A DNA stretch of 13,524 bases from contig JAGBSR010000156.1 in assembly GCA_017631745.1 (NCBI GenBank), positions 1 through 13,524 of the forward strand, in the 5' to 3' direction. The DNA is from Clostridia bacterium (GTDB lineage Bacteria; Bacillota; Clostridia; Oscillospirales; Acutalibacteraceae). This document shows, in pieces, positions 1-7,383 of this stretch. A program made the translations under genes and the position numbers. The notes below the pieces were generated by a model, which was given only the letters and a program-made list of their open reading frames with translations, ran no database searches and had not been told where the DNA came from. The number at the start of each line of letters is the position of its first letter. The stretch's first letter is position 1.

Positions 1-48
1 GAGGGATTTATTTTTTATGAAAATTTCAACTGTAGGTTGAATTGTTTT

Positions 49-65
49 CAATAAGGGCGTTATTG
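49..65. other. weak inverted repeat upstream of XRE gene
   Basis: CAATAA and TTATTG are separated by GGGCG and followed by TTTTTC and TTTTC tracts on the plus strand. It could be a weak terminator of a gene lying left of the window, or a protein-binding site, because it overlaps the proposed -35 of the regulator gene. The stem is only six mostly A-T pairs, so either reading is tentative. Confidence 0.3.
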
Positions 66-91
66 TTTTTCTTTTCACTTTGAGCTATTAT
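63..91 (+). promoter_or_regulatory. sigma-A-type promoter of the XRE regulator gene
   Basis: TTGTTT at 63-68 and TATTAT at 86-91 are separated by 17 bases, a good vegetative-promoter match. Initiation would fall near position 98, about 33 bases before the ATG at 131. A perfect GACCGGTC palindrome (99-106) sits just at or after the predicted start of transcription and could be an operator. Confidence 0.6.
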
Positions 92-98
92 ATAAACA

Positions 99-106
99 GA
101 CCGGTC
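99..106. promoter_or_regulatory. GACCGGTC palindrome, candidate operator
   Basis: This is a perfect 8-base palindrome placed directly after the -10 element and before the ribosome binding site of the XRE gene, so a bound protein would block initiation. GACCGGTC-like cores are familiar from TetR-family operators (recalled knowledge). No TetR gene lies in this window, so the cognate regulator, if any, is elsewhere. Confidence 0.35.
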
Positions 107-130
107 AGCAAATTAACAAGAGGTGATAAA

Positions 131-1216
131 ATGAACATTTACCTTGGCGAAAACATAAAGAGACTTCGCCGCGAAAAAGATATAACTCAGGAAACCCTAG
201 CTGAATTTTTAGGTGTTACCTTTCAGAGCATAAGCAAGTGGGAACGCGGGGAAAGCTACCCTGACATAACACTTCTTCCCGCCATTGCCGGCTTCTTCAA
301 TGTGTCAATTGACGAGCTTATGGGTGTAAATAAGGCTCAGGATGAAGAGGAGTTGGAAACACTACTAAAAGAATATGATGGACTTCGTTGGGATGTTGAA
401 CGCAAGTGGAAAGCGCTTGATGAGCTAAGAGAAAAATATCCCACAGATTTTCGGGTGCAGATAAGATATATAGGTAAAATTCTTAATAGCAACAATGAAG
501 AATTTGCAGAACAAGCTTCAAAAATAAAATCCATATATGAAAACATCCAGCGCAACTGCACCAATGATGCAATCCGCACTGAAGCTAAGACTTATTACAT
601 TTCTTATCTTATCAGAATGATATCTCTAAAAGACGATAATATTACCTTTAACGATGTTGATAAAGTCATAAAGCAACTTCCCTCATTAAGAGACGGTCGC
701 GAGCTAAACTGTTTTGTATATGAGTATTTCAATAAATCTCCCGAAGCAATTCACGAAACATTGGAGCTACTCATACATATGCTATTTGATGTACTGTCAG
801 GTTGGTACTATCATTCATCATATTTTTCTCTCGATTATCAGATAGAAATTCAAGAAAACATCTTAAAAGCTATTAACTATATATACACCGACGGCAACTA
901 TGGACTGATGTGGAAAGCGGTTATATGTTCCTGCTACGGTGTAACCTCTATGTTTTATTATCGCAAAGGAGATAATCACAACGCCCTCAGCAATCTGAGA
1001 AAATCCGCAGAACTTGCAATAAAATTTGATTCTCTAGATAGATATACTACTATGCACTCTCCTTTGTTTGATGGTCACATCTTTGATAAATACGCAGTTG
1101 ACAGAGATTTCTGTGCAAAGGAGGAAATGAAAAAAGCATTTCTCACCGACTATAGTTTTTCCGACGATTTCAAAAACACGGCAGAGTTCAAAGAAATCAT
1201 TGCAATGCTCTCATAA
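131..1216 (+). CDS. XRE-family transcriptional regulator with helical C-terminal region
   Basis: Cytoplasmic DNA-binding regulator of 361 residues. Residues 6-63 form a Cro/C1-type helix-turn-helix: LGENIKRLRREKDITQETLA is followed by the recognition-helix segment TFQSISKWERG, a signature of Xre proteins. Residues from about 85 to the end are mainly helical and rich in aromatic and charged residues; this layout in clostridial regulators is often a TPR-like or ligand/peptide-sensing part, but no clear repeat is visible. I chose ATG at 131 because AGAGGTG lies just before it and the helix-turn-helix starts a few residues in. An in-frame TTG at 80 would start upstream of the proposed -10 and has no good ribosome binding site. 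The gene stands alone, with its own promoter and a shared terminator. Its targets cannot be told from sequence; autoregulation or control of the phosphatase downstream is possible but unproven. Confidence 0.88.
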   Translation: MNIYLGENIKRLRREKDITQETLAEFLGVTFQSISKWERGESYPDITLLPAIAGFFNVSIDELMGVNKAQDEEELETLLKEYDGLRWDVERKWKALDELREKYPTDFRVQIRYIGKILNSNNEEFAEQASKIKSIYENIQRNCTNDAIRTEAKTYYISYLIRMISLKDDNITFNDVDKVIKQLPSLRDGRELNCFVYEYFNKSPEAIHETLELLIHMLFDVLSGWYYHSSYFSLDYQIEIQENILKAINYIYTDGNYGLMWKAVICSCYGVTSMFYYRKGDNHNALSNLRKSAELAIKFDSLDRYTTMHSPLFDGHIFDKYAVDRDFCAKEEMKKAFLTDYSFSDDFKNTAEFKEIIAMLS

Positions 1217-1224
1217 AAAAATCA

Positions 1225-1246
1225 TACCCTGCCTTTCGGCAGGGTA
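1225..1246. terminator. bidirectional terminator between XRE gene and alkaline phosphatase
   Basis: A perfect 9-base-pair stem, TACCCTGCC with GGCAGGGTA around a TTTC loop, lies between two converging genes. On the plus strand it is followed by CTTTTAATT. On the minus strand it is followed by a run of seven T (ATTTTTTT). It should stop transcription both ways. Confidence 0.88.
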
Positions 1247-1253
1247 CTTTTAA

Positions 1254-2381
1254 TTAAACTATAACAGCTACAGGGAACTGTGTTTCATCGAAGCCTAAAA
1301 CATAAGCTATTCTGATGGGGATTTCGTAGTTATTGAGCTTTTCACCATTTGCAATAAGCTTATCTGAGCCGTAAACAAGCACGGGCACATCAGCTGCTGA
1401 GTGGTCACCGCTTGTAAAGACATAACCGTCACCCTCGGGTGTTATTGCACCTGTTTCGTGGTCAGCTGTAACAACAACAAGTGTTTCACCGACAGCCCTA
1501 GCATATTCGAGAACAGTCTCGACTGTATCGTCAAAAGATTTCAGTGCCTCAGTCATTTCATCTGAAAGATTGCTGTGTGATTTCTTATCGATGTGCGCGC
1601 CCTCAACCATAAGGAAGAAGCCCTCATCTGTATCATCGAGAATATCAATAGCTTTCATTGTCATCTGCTCAAGTGTAGGTGTATAAGGTGCTGTCTGCTC
1701 AAGATTCCACAGCTGAGTTGTAAACTGTGCATAACTGTAGCTACCCTCTTCAAGAGCCATCATCTCATCATAGGTTGAAATATATTCATATCCGTGAGCC
1801 TGTGCCTCGCTCTTTGTTGCAACGCCGTTCGAGTGACCCCAGATAAGATTTATGCCTGAATCAAACTGATCTGCGGTAAGCTCGGCAGTGTTGTCTCTGT
1901 CTGCCTCGTGGGCTGAAAATGATGAGGGTGTTGCACCTGTTGTTTCGTCTGTGGTTACAACACCTGTAAGCATACCTCTTTCCATACAAAGCTCTGTGAT
2001 GCTTTTGGGATATGAATACCTGGGTGTTTTATCAAGGGGATAAACGCCAACGGCACTGTTGTTTGTTCTTATACCCGAAGATAAGGCTGTACCGCCTGCA
2101 GCACTGTCAGTAACCTTTTTATTGAATGAGCGGGTCATTGAGCTGCCTTTGATTTCAAATGTATCCATAACAAGCTCGGTGTTTCTCTCAACCTTTGTTT
2201 TTTCAAGGTGATTGAAGCCCATACCGTCACCTATAAGATAGATTACATTTTTAATATTATCATCAAAATACTTTGAGGCATCCTGGGTTTTCGGGGCCTT
2301 ATATGCACCGAAGAAGGTACCTAAAGCAAGTATAAAGCTGATAAATGAAGCTGTGATCTTTACCATAAATGAATTAAACAT
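1254..2381 (-). CDS. alkaline phosphatase (PhoA superfamily), exported or membrane-anchored
   Basis: Metal-dependent phosphomonoesterase of 375 residues, acting outside the membrane. Residues 7-26 are a hydrophobic N-terminal segment (signal peptide or anchor; no lipobox cysteine). The catalytic set is complete: GDGMG at 51-55 (metal Asp52), TDSAAGGTA at 91-99 (nucleophile Ser93), VEGAHID with Glu260 and Asp265, His269, TADHETG with Asp307 and His308, and SGDHSAAD with His327. These line up with the zinc and magnesium ligands of the E. coli enzyme as I recall them. It is about 100 residues shorter than E. coli PhoA, so peripheral insertions are missing. The start has GGGAGGAG in front. It is monocistronic, divergent from the GH43 gene, with its own promoter. 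No clear Pho box was recognised. The N-terminus resembles that of the metallophosphoesterase at 3553-4518. Confidence 0.93.
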   Translation of the reverse strand: MFNSFMVKITASFISFILALGTFFGAYKAPKTQDASKYFDDNIKNVIYLIGDGMGFNHLEKTKVERNTELVMDTFEIKGSSMTRSFNKKVTDSAAGGTALSSGIRTNNSAVGVYPLDKTPRYSYPKSITELCMERGMLTGVVTTDETTGATPSSFSAHEADRDNTAELTADQFDSGINLIWGHSNGVATKSEAQAHGYEYISTYDEMMALEEGSYSYAQFTTQLWNLEQTAPYTPTLEQMTMKAIDILDDTDEGFFLMVEGAHIDKKSHSNLSDEMTEALKSFDDTVETVLEYARAVGETLVVVTADHETGAITPEGDGYVFTSGDHSAADVPVLVYGSDKLIANGEKLNNYEIPIRIAYVLGFDETQFPVAVIV

Positions 2382-2411
2382 AAATTTCTCCTCCCAAATT
2401 TATTTCATATA

Positions 2412-2439
2412 ATTATATCACTTTTTATGCAAAAATCAA
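2412..2439 (-). promoter_or_regulatory. promoter of the alkaline phosphatase gene
   Basis: On the minus strand TTGATT (2434-2439) and TATAAT (2412-2417) are 16 bases apart. They lie about 30 bases before the ATG, leaving room for the GGGAGGAG ribosome binding site. Confidence 0.6.
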
Positions 2440-2480
2440 GTCTAGGATAACTCTTAATTATACCTCACGAAAGCTTTTAT

Positions 2481-2504
2481 AAAAAATATACTTTTATATT
2501 TTTT
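2481..2504. promoter_or_regulatory. perfect A/T palindrome abutting the GH43 promoter
   Basis: AAAAAATATA (2481-2490) and TATATTTTTT (2495-2504) are exact reverse complements around CTTT. The right arm ends one base before the -35 of the GH43 gene. It could be an UP element contacted by RNA polymerase alpha subunits, a regulator site, or an A/T-rich spacer with symmetry by chance. Confidence 0.4.
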
Positions 2505-2505
2505 C

Positions 2506-2534
2506 TTGCATTTTACCGTCATTCATTATATAAT
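2506..2534 (+). promoter_or_regulatory. promoter of the GH43 gene
   Basis: TTGCAT (2506-2511) and a consensus TATAAT (2529-2534) are separated by 17 bases. The start of transcription would be near 2541, giving a short leader that carries AGGAG at 2553-2557 before the ATG at 2565. Confidence 0.75.
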
Positions 2535-2564
2535 CAAGAAAATACCACTTACAGGAGAAAGCTT

Positions 2565-3512
2565 ATGCACTTACTTAAGGTTGACAGCAATAACTATCAG
2601 GGTCAGGCCGACCCCTATATCTTAGAAAGCGGCGGCAGATATTATATCTATGTCACAGGTCACGACGGCGTTTATGCTTACCACTCAGACAACCTCTTCG
2701 GGGGTTGGGAATACCACGGCATAGTTATGACAGTACCGGAAAGAGACTCTTTCTGGGCGCCCAGCGTTATCGAGCTTGACGGCAAATTCTATATGTACAA
2801 CTCAATCGAAATCTACGACGACAAGCCCGACAAGGGCGGTCACAGAGGTGCAATGCACGTCAGCATTGCAGATAACCCTCTCGGCCCCTTCACCTGCATC
2901 AAGAGAATTCTTCATCCCTTCTCAATCGACTCACACATTGTAAAAAATGAAGCAGGCCTTTTCCTTTTCTATTCAGCCAACAGATTTGAGGGAGAAAGAA
3001 TCGGTACCTGCATTTATGTTGACAAGATGATTGATCCTCTCACTCCTGCAGAAAATCCCGTACTTGTTGTAGAGCCTACTCTCGACGAAGACATCTATTG
3101 CCGTGACAGATATAAAAAAGGTCAGCACTGGCACACCATTGAGGGTGCATTCTATTTCAAAGAGGGCGATTGGCAGTACCTTATGTATTCGGGCAACTGC
3201 TTCGAGCAGCCTACATATTATATCGGTTACGCCAGAGCCAAGACAGACGAAACCGACCTTACAAAAATCAAGTTCGAGAAATATCCCGATGACAACACCT
3301 ATCATCCCGTACTCAAGGCAAACGAATTTGAAGAGGGCACAGGCCACCACTCAATGATAAAGCACGATGGTCAGTGGTACGCAATATATCACGCCCGTGA
3401 TTATGACAACAAAAACGGTGCGAGTGCTTTTGATGCGCGTAACGAACGCATATGCAAGCTTCATGTAAATGACGGCATTATCACCGCCGAGAGATACGAG
3501 GATCATATCTGA
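2565..3512 (+). CDS. glycoside hydrolase family 43 enzyme, cytoplasmic
   Basis: Five-bladed beta-propeller glycosidase of 315 residues with no signal peptide, so it should cut imported plant-type oligosaccharides inside the cell. Family 43 members act on beta-xylosides and alpha-L-arabinosides (established knowledge). The catalytic triad is readable: Asp16 in QADPYIL (general base), Asp122 in IDSHIV (pKa modulator) and Glu193 in TIEGAFYF (general acid). FWAPSVIE and GHHSMI...YHARD further match the family, and the length is that of a bare catalytic domain without a carbohydrate-binding module. The exact substrate cannot be assigned. AGGAG precedes the ATG. The gene is monocistronic, between its own promoter and a terminator. 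No sugar transporter or sugar regulator lies next to it, so it is not a full utilisation locus within this window. Confidence 0.9.
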   Translation: MHLLKVDSNNYQGQADPYILESGGRYYIYVTGHDGVYAYHSDNLFGGWEYHGIVMTVPERDSFWAPSVIELDGKFYMYNSIEIYDDKPDKGGHRGAMHVSIADNPLGPFTCIKRILHPFSIDSHIVKNEAGLFLFYSANRFEGERIGTCIYVDKMIDPLTPAENPVLVVEPTLDEDIYCRDRYKKGQHWHTIEGAFYFKEGDWQYLMYSGNCFEQPTYYIGYARAKTDETDLTKIKFEKYPDDNTYHPVLKANEFEEGTGHHSMIKHDGQWYAIYHARDYDNKNGASAFDARNERICKLHVNDGIITAERYEDHI

Positions 3513-3517
3513 TATTA

Positions 3518-3546
3518 AAAGCCACAGGTCAGTTTCCTGTGGCTTT
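3518..3546. terminator. bidirectional terminator between GH43 and metallophosphoesterase
   Basis: An 11-base-pair perfect stem, AAAGCCACAGG with CCTGTGGCTTT around a 7-base loop, lies between converging genes. The plus strand continues TTTGTTGTATT. On the minus strand the arm ends in TTT and continues TAATATC, a weaker tail. It marks the end of both the GH43 transcript and the long minus-strand operon. Confidence 0.8.
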
Positions 3547-3552
3547 GTTGTA

Positions 3553-4518
3553 TTATTTATATACGGGCACTCTGTAATCAATAAAGGCATACCATCTTGA
3601 ATAGAGATATCGTCTCGGTCTGAAGACAACCTCGTTTTCATAAACCTCCATCTGCATACCGATGCCATTCCAGGGAATGCCGTATCGGTTGACAAGACCG
3701 TATGTGGGCAGGTTGACATATGTAACACCCTCAATGGTTTCAACGCTTGAAAAACCGAATATATCCTGAAATATGTCGCCGTTTATACCCTTATGCATAT
3801 GACCGCTTATAAAAAACACATTTCTGTATTTTTCGAGGGTTGTTCTTACTCTCTTGGCGTAGTAGCCGTCAAGACCCGAATCCTCATAAATTGCCTGCTG
3901 ACCGTTAGTGTAAGGTAAAGGCCAATGGCAAATTACAAAAACAGGCTTTCCGTTTGCTGTAGCCTTTGCAAGCTCTTCGTCAAGGAATGTAATCTGATCC
4001 TCGTAAATATCACAGCCGTCCCAGTTATCCTCACTCTGATCGCACAGCACAATAAATGTGTAGCCGTTCACTTGCTTGCTGAAATATATATTTTCATTTT
4101 CAGCACCGGTATACTGATTGTTATAATCAATAAGCCATTGTCTTACTTCATCGTGATGATAATCTTCATTGTGACCTATATCGTGATTACCGGGAGCAAT
4201 AATCCAATTTTCAGCAGGATTTACCTTAGCGAAAATCTCATAAAAATCCTCAATCGATTCCTTGTCGCCGTAGTTGGTAAGATCGCCCGACACGAGCACG
4301 GCATCATTTTCTGTGGCATTTCTCTTCATATCCTGCAGGCCTAAGGTCAGCATAAGCTTACCGACGGGCAAGGTTGCATCAATATGAATATCCGAAATCA
4401 TAGCCACATTCAGAAGAATCTCATCCTTATTTTCAGCATCATAATTGACAAAGGGTATCATTGTGCTGATAAGCGCCATAAAGAAGGCACAGATTTTTGT
4501 TATAAAAGCAGTTATCAT
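3553..4518 (-). CDS. calcineurin-like metallophosphoesterase, exported or membrane-anchored
   Basis: Two-metal phosphoesterase of 321 residues. Residues 2-24 form a hydrophobic signal or anchor, so the enzyme likely acts outside the membrane. The family motifs appear in order: DIH (Asp43, His45), GDLTN (Asp79), GNHD (Asn111, His112), CHWP (His198) and GHMH (His240, His242). All expected metal ligands are present. Substrates in this family range from phosphodiesters to phosphomonoesters, and the sequence does not decide. GGGAGAGG precedes the ATG. It follows the C_GCAxxG gene by only 22 bases and ends at the terminator at 3518-3546, so it is probably the last gene of the hydrogenase-like operon, although its function has no obvious link to it. 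Its N-terminus (pattern F..KI.A.F) resembles that of the alkaline phosphatase. Confidence 0.9.
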   Translation of the reverse strand: MITAFITKICAFFMALISTMIPFVNYDAENKDEILLNVAMISDIHIDATLPVGKLMLTLGLQDMKRNATENDAVLVSGDLTNYGDKESIEDFYEIFAKVNPAENWIIAPGNHDIGHNEDYHHDEVRQWLIDYNNQYTGAENENIYFSKQVNGYTFIVLCDQSEDNWDGCDIYEDQITFLDEELAKATANGKPVFVICHWPLPYTNGQQAIYEDSGLDGYYAKRVRTTLEKYRNVFFISGHMHKGINGDIFQDIFGFSSVETIEGVTYVNLPTYGLVNRYGIPWNGIGMQMEVYENEVVFRPRRYLYSRWYAFIDYRVPVYK

Positions 4519-4540
4519 ATTATCCTCTCCCCTGTTTATG

Positions 4541-4993
4541 TTATTCGTTTTCCGCTATTATCTGAGCAAGAAATTCTGCCGCATCTGCAACAAGCTCTGC
4601 ACAGGGTCTTTTTTTATAGTACTCTGCCGTTCTTTTTTCAGGCTCAGCTGAATTTTCAGCATTTTCATTAAGCCCCAGCAGTTCACGACAGATTACCGTG
4701 CCGTTTCGCTTTGTAAATCTGTCGGCAAACTCACGGACAAGCTCGTAGTTTCTTTGCTTGCTGTCGGCATCCTCACCGTCTGTTGCGGCACAGAGGCTGC
4801 CTATAACCATAGCTGCACCGCTGACAGCACCGCAGACCTCTCTCATCCGTCCCACGCCACCGCCGAGACCTGCCGATATTTTTTTAGCCGTATCTTCATC
4901 TATACCAAAGCGGTGTGAGAAAGCAACAAACACCGACTGCGAGCAATTAAAGCCCTGATGAAACAGCTCAACGGCTCTTTCTTTTTCGTTCAT
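4541..4993 (-). CDS. C_GCAxxG_C_C family cysteine-rich protein
   Basis: Small 150-residue cytoplasmic protein of the C_GCAxxG_C_C family, named after its conserved cysteines. Seen here: Cys17 in GFNCSQSV, then GLGGGVGRMREVCGAVSGA with Cys54 in the CGAxxG core, Cys68 in SLCAA, Cys102 in VICREL and Cys131 in RPCAEL. The spacing suggests a redox-active or metal/iron-sulfur-binding site. The biochemical role of the family is poorly known; members are common in anaerobes and often lie near redox proteins. Its ATG overlaps the stop of the PHP gene (ATGA at 4990-4993), so translation is probably coupled, which supports a shared job with the hydrogenase-like operon. Length is normal for the family. 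Confidence 0.9.
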   Translation of the reverse strand: MNEKERAVELFHQGFNCSQSVFVAFSHRFGIDEDTAKKISAGLGGGVGRMREVCGAVSGAAMVIGSLCAATDGEDADSKQRNYELVREFADRFTKRNGTVICRELLGLNENAENSAEPEKRTAEYYKKRPCAELVADAAEFLAQIIAENE

Positions 4994-5712
4994 TTTATAT
5001 GTCTTCCTTTCAGATAATCAATCAACGCCTGTGCACTGTTTTCAGGCAAATCTATCATTTGTTCAGGTTCTCTCATATTTTCAAGATAGTGAGCATCTGA
5101 GCTTCTTATTATCATTCTGCCTTTTGTTGCAGGGTATTTTTCCAGATATTCTTCGGCTTTTGCCTTGGGTGTGAGCTCAAAGCATTTACCCTCCACCTCA
5201 GGCGGGAAATCACCCAGGGCAGAAATTATACTGTAAGAGCTTCTGTCTATATGGGCAGGATAGCAGACACCCCCGTACCTTTCTACAAGCTCATCAAGCT
5301 CGCTTATACTCACAGAGCTTGCCGTTGTCAGCAATATTTCTTCCTTACCGAGAACATTATCAAGCTCATCCATAATAAGCTGCTCACCGAAAATCTTTTC
5401 TCTGTTTTTAATATTCGGCAGAGTACCGCTGATGTAATCTGAAAAAGCCATAGCCCTGTCTATATGGGGGAACAGACATATATTATGGATTTCCTCGCAG
5501 GTGCAAAGCTCCATACCCGGAACTACGGTCAGACCGATTTTTTCGCCTGCCCTTATGGCACTCAGACAGTTTTTACAGCTGTTATGGTCTGTAAGAGCTA
5601 TTATATCATAGCCGAAAATCTTAGCGAGATTCACAAGATTATAGGGTGTCATTTCATTGTCACCGCAAGGCGACAGACACGAGTGAATGTGTAAATCGTA
5701 ATACAGCTTCAT
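4990..5712 (-). CDS. PHP-domain phosphoesterase in the hydrogenase-like operon
   Basis: Cytoplasmic PHP (polymerase and histidinol phosphatase) domain protein of 240 residues. Metal-ligand motifs in order: DLHIHSCLSPCGD (His8, His10), TDHNS (Asp42, His43), GMELCTCEEIH (Glu68, His76), PAHIDR (His154) and SSDAHYL (Asp206, His208). This set supports an active multi-metal phosphoesterase; the substrate is unknown. The domain fills the whole protein. It is unusually rich in cysteine near the N-terminus (12, 16, 46, 49, 70, 72), which may be relevant to a redox role but is only suggestive. ATGA overlaps join it to the genes on both sides (5709-5712 and 4990-4993), so it is translationally coupled within the operon. 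PHP genes of this kind are known neighbours of DRTGG and [FeFe]-hydrogenase genes in Clostridia (recalled knowledge). Confidence 0.9.
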   Translation of the reverse strand: MKLYYDLHIHSCLSPCGDNEMTPYNLVNLAKIFGYDIIALTDHNSCKNCLSAIRAGEKIGLTVVPGMELCTCEEIHNICLFPHIDRAMAFSDYISGTLPNIKNREKIFGEQLIMDELDNVLGKEEILLTTASSVSISELDELVERYGGVCYPAHIDRSSYSIISALGDFPPEVEGKCFELTPKAKAEEYLEKYPATKGRMIIRSSDAHYLENMREPEQMIDLPENSAQALIDYLKGRHIK

Positions 5713-6035
5713 ATCAGCTCCGATATTTTCACAGCTAATTCATAGGCGTTTTCAGAGCTTTGCAAAAAGCACACGCCTTGCATTTCAGCCTTTTGCTTTG
5801 CCTGCTCATCAAGAGATGCATTTTCTGTCAGCACTATGCATGCACATTCCGTCAGCACTGCAACGGCAACGGCATTGACATTGCCCATAACCGTCAGCCA
5901 GGCATCTCCCTCTTTAGCTCTTGACATCACCCAAGACAGCAAATCACCGCAATAACAGCCCTTTATCTCCTTGCTGTCGTCATAGGCTGTGAGCACCTTA
6001 AGTTCTAATTTTTCCGCAAAATCTTTAATCTTCAT
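5709..6035 (-). CDS. DRTGG-domain-like protein, second copy of the operon
   Basis: Small 108-residue cytoplasmic protein, resembling a stand-alone DRTGG domain. The segment GCYCGDLLSWVMSRAKEGDA (residues 26-45), then TVMGNVNAVAVAVL and the predicted strand CIVLTEN, match the DRTGG fold, a small domain often found with CBS or HPr-kinase-type proteins and thought to bind ligands. I chose ATG at 6035 because MKIKDFAEKL fits the usual N-terminus of such proteins and GGTGAAAAAG precedes it. An in-frame ATG at 6056 would add seven residues (MKMWVKK) without a visible ribosome binding site. The start overlaps the end of the hydrogenase-like gene by 11 bases, and the stop overlaps the next ATG. It is a likely paralogue of the gene at 7806-8156, with the same order of sequence blocks. 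No enzymatic residues are evident. Confidence 0.83.
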   Translation of the reverse strand: MKIKDFAEKLELKVLTAYDDSKEIKGCYCGDLLSWVMSRAKEGDAWLTVMGNVNAVAVAVLTECACIVLTENASLDEQAKQKAEMQGVCFLQSSENAYELAVKISELI

Positions 6036-7347
6036 CTTTTTCACCCACATCTTCATTCTGCACTTTCACTCTGAAAGGTGCAGGTAACCAGTCATCTTCA
6101 CCGCCGACCTGAATGTTATGTAACACACAATCCGATTCCTGAGCGTAGCCGCGTACAATATCATCTGCCAGAGCTCTGCAGCTGGGCGCACCGCATATGC
6201 CGCAATCAAGACCCGGCAGTGAGTTTTCGATTTCCTTGAGCTTTGACATCATTCTCATAGCGGTGATAACATTATCTGCAAGCTTCATCGCAGGTGACGG
6301 AGTCAGCTCCTTAGTCCAGCCCAGGTCATCGAGAGAGAAATAATCCTCAAGGGCATTGCAGGATATAGGCATAAACTTGCGCAGTCTCTGAATACGCGCC
6401 TTTGCAACATAGGGGTTTTCAACTGTCAGCACACCGCCGACACATCCGCCCGTACAGCAGTTAAGCTCTATAAAATCAAGGTCGTTGAGCTTTTCGTCTT
6501 CAAGCTCTTCAAGCACATTTATTACATTTTCTATTCCGTCTGCCGCAAGATATCTCTCTTTAAGAAGTCCCGCAGCTTCACCGCCGCTGCTGCACCAACC
6601 AACACCGATAATGCCCGAATCGTTTATGCTTTCAACATCCTCGCTCTTAAGCTTATCCATAGTCTGCACAAGCACGGTGTAAATATCTTTTATAGCGATA
6701 GCTCCGCTTATGCCGTAATTTTCGTGACACAACGGACTTTTGATTGCCGTTCTTTTAGCAGGGCAGGGAGTAATAAAAAACACACCTATTTCTTCATCGG
6801 TATAGTCAGTTTCCTTCTTAGCCTTTTCTCTTGCAATTTTAGCCGCAAGGTCAATAGGTGCACAGGTGGGCAGAAGATTGCCCAGAAGGTTAGGAAATCT
6901 AGTTCTTATAAGTCTTACAACCGCAGGACAAGCAGAGGATATAACCGGTCTTTTAAGCTCACCGTTTTCAAACATCTCTCTTGTTGCCGAGCTTAAAATC
7001 TCTGCACCCTTTGAAACCTCAACCACATCATCAAAGCCCATTCTCTTTAGCCCTGTCAGCACATAGTCCACATTTTCAAGATTATTGAACTGACCGTAAA
7101 GAGCAGGCGCTGGAAGTGCGATTCTGTATTTATATTTTATAAGCTCATTAAAGCTTTCACTGACTGCATATTTTGCATGATGAGGACAAACTCTTATGCA
7201 CTCACCGCAGTCGATACATCTGTCAGAAATAATATATGCTTTTTTGTTTCTGACTCTTATTGCCTCTGTGGGGCAACGCTTTATACAATTGGTACAGCCC
7301 TGACATTTATCAGCATCAAGGCGTACCGAATGAAATATCTTAGCCAT
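6025..7347 (-). CDS. sensory-type [FeFe]-hydrogenase-related iron-sulfur protein (HydS-like)
   Basis: Cytoplasmic 440-residue protein. Residues 15-25 and 44-54 form two CxxCxxCxxxC ferredoxin clusters. Residues about 75-330 are the [FeFe]-hydrogenase catalytic fold. Residues 382-407 (Cys382, 385, 390, 407) form a C-terminal single-cluster FeS domain. The H-cluster cysteines are kept: Cys140 in SSACP, Cys195 in TPCPAK, Cys298 and Cys302 in NCCTGGC. The proton-relay cysteine of classical enzymes (TSCCP) is Ala139, and the other proton-path residues also look replaced (Ser120, Arg123, Ala163 by my alignment from memory). Met of the MACPGGC motif is Asn. These are traits of the sensory (HydS, group C/D) hydrogenases rather than H2-evolving ones. 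There is no PAS domain. AGGTGA precedes the ATG. It sits mid-operon between an RsbW-like ATPase and a DRTGG protein; no NuoE/F partners are in the window. H2 or redox sensing is inferred, not shown. Confidence 0.9.
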   Translation of the reverse strand: MAKIFHSVRLDADKCQGCTNCIKRCPTEAIRVRNKKAYIISDRCIDCGECIRVCPHHAKYAVSESFNELIKYKYRIALPAPALYGQFNNLENVDYVLTGLKRMGFDDVVEVSKGAEILSSATREMFENGELKRPVISSACPAVVRLIRTRFPNLLGNLLPTCAPIDLAAKIAREKAKKETDYTDEEIGVFFITPCPAKRTAIKSPLCHENYGISGAIAIKDIYTVLVQTMDKLKSEDVESINDSGIIGVGWCSSGGEAAGLLKERYLAADGIENVINVLEELEDEKLNDLDFIELNCCTGGCVGGVLTVENPYVAKARIQRLRKFMPISCNALEDYFSLDDLGWTKELTPSPAMKLADNVITAMRMMSKLKEIENSLPGLDCGICGAPSCRALADDIVRGYAQESDCVLHNIQVGGEDDWLPAPFRVKVQNEDVGEKDED

Positions 7348-7383
7348 TTCTTCACCTTTTTCTCCAAGGTATAAAATATCCCT

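Noticed and set aside
3925..4344. 139-residue plus-strand open frame with hydrophobic stretches
   Set aside because: It lies fully antisense to the metallophosphoesterase, whose catalytic motifs are complete.
2565..4518. Polysaccharide utilisation locus around the GH43 gene
   Set aside because: No transporter, sugar regulator or second glycosidase is present; the flanking genes are phosphatases on the opposite strand, with separate promoters and terminators.
6025..7347. Catalytic H2-evolving hydrogenase (HydA)
   Set aside because: The proton-relay Cys is Ala, other proton-path residues look replaced, and NuoE/NuoF or electron-partner subunits are not adjacent.
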